A stretch of DNA of 12,550 nucleotides. It comes from Acidimicrobium sp. UBA3029 (GTDB lineage: Bacteria; Actinomycetota; Acidimicrobiia; Acidimicrobiales; Ilumatobacteraceae). The notes beneath the pieces are model-generated. The model worked only from the letters and a program-made list of their open reading frames with translations, made no database searches and was not told where the DNA came from. Positions 12,501 through 12,550 of the stretch are shown piece by piece (the first letter of the stretch is position 1; each line of letters starts with the position of its first letter). The translations under genes and the position numbers were made by a program. Where the stretch lies: positions 8,269 through 20,818 of the forward strand of contig DFDK01000026.1 in assembly GCA_002367695.1 (NCBI GenBank), written 5' to 3'.

Positions 12501-12550
12501 ATGGATCCATGGTCACTAGAAGGCGAACTTATCCTCAACTGCAATTGCAC
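12501..12550 (+). CDS. DUF1326 domain protein (5' end only)
   Basis: Only 16 codons are in view, reading MDPWSLEGELILNCNC from ATG 12501. The W-x-LEG-x5-NCNC start is the hallmark of DUF1326 proteins (WxLEGxxxxxCNCxxxCPC), whose Cys-rich N-terminus may bind metal. It begins 34 bp after the DUF2182 gene, with an AAAGAAAG site in the gap, and completes a DUF2182-DUF1326 pair. The short length limits certainty, but the neighbour supports the call. Confidence 0.75.
   Translation, partial: MDPWSLEGELILNCNC

Overview
The window looks like actinobacterial chromosome. It carries a whiB gene, several GTG/TTG starts, a mycobacterial-style glpD and an agpS-like gene. Base composition is moderate (estimated by eye at about half G+C) and genes are tightly packed. 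A freshwater or marine Acidimicrobiia-type lineage would fit, but that placement is inference. I see no rRNA, tRNA, CRISPR array, insertion sequence or phage gene.

Positions 1-5096 (minus strand) hold a four-gene run read right to left. It contains glycerol-3-phosphate dehydrogenase (glpD), an FAD-linked oxidase of the alkyl-DHAP synthase type, an FGGY-family kinase related to glycerol kinase, and a ferritin-like protein cut by the window edge. The first three are nearly contiguous (6 bp gap, then a 4 bp overlap). They look like a glycerol/polyol-phosphate module feeding DHAP, possibly linked to ether-lipid chemistry. The kinase lacks several glycerol-contacting residues of GlpK.

Positions 5097-7430 (plus strand) hold a rubrerythrin locus that appears to be eroding. 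It starts with a Fur/PerR-family reading frame that has lost most of its DNA-binding half. Next is a rubrerythrin in which two conserved diiron-ligand glutamates read as Gly and Lys, then an apparently intact GlpC/HdrD-like Fe-S protein. It ends with a very short remnant that resembles both ends of a DUF3501 gene. A Fur/PerR-like 7-1-7 palindrome and a strong candidate glpD promoter lie inside the Fur-like frame.

Positions 7567-9726 (plus strand) hold a WhiB-family Fe-S regulator, then trpD and thrB in close succession. These are a redox regulator plus Trp and Thr biosynthesis genes. thrB ends tail to tail with, and overlaps by 4 bp, the gene of an AcuI/YhdH-type acrylyl-CoA reductase at 9723-10727 (minus).

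Positions 10758-12550 hold an XRE-family regulator (minus) with an unrecognised C-terminal domain. It diverges from a DUF2182 integral membrane protein and a DUF1326 protein (plus, cut by the edge). The two directions share one perfect 18-bp palindrome. Its centre supplies a TATAGT -10 element on both strands, and both genes may be leaderless. This compact, probably autoregulated regulator plus DUF2182-DUF1326 module of unknown function is the best candidate here for an undescribed system.
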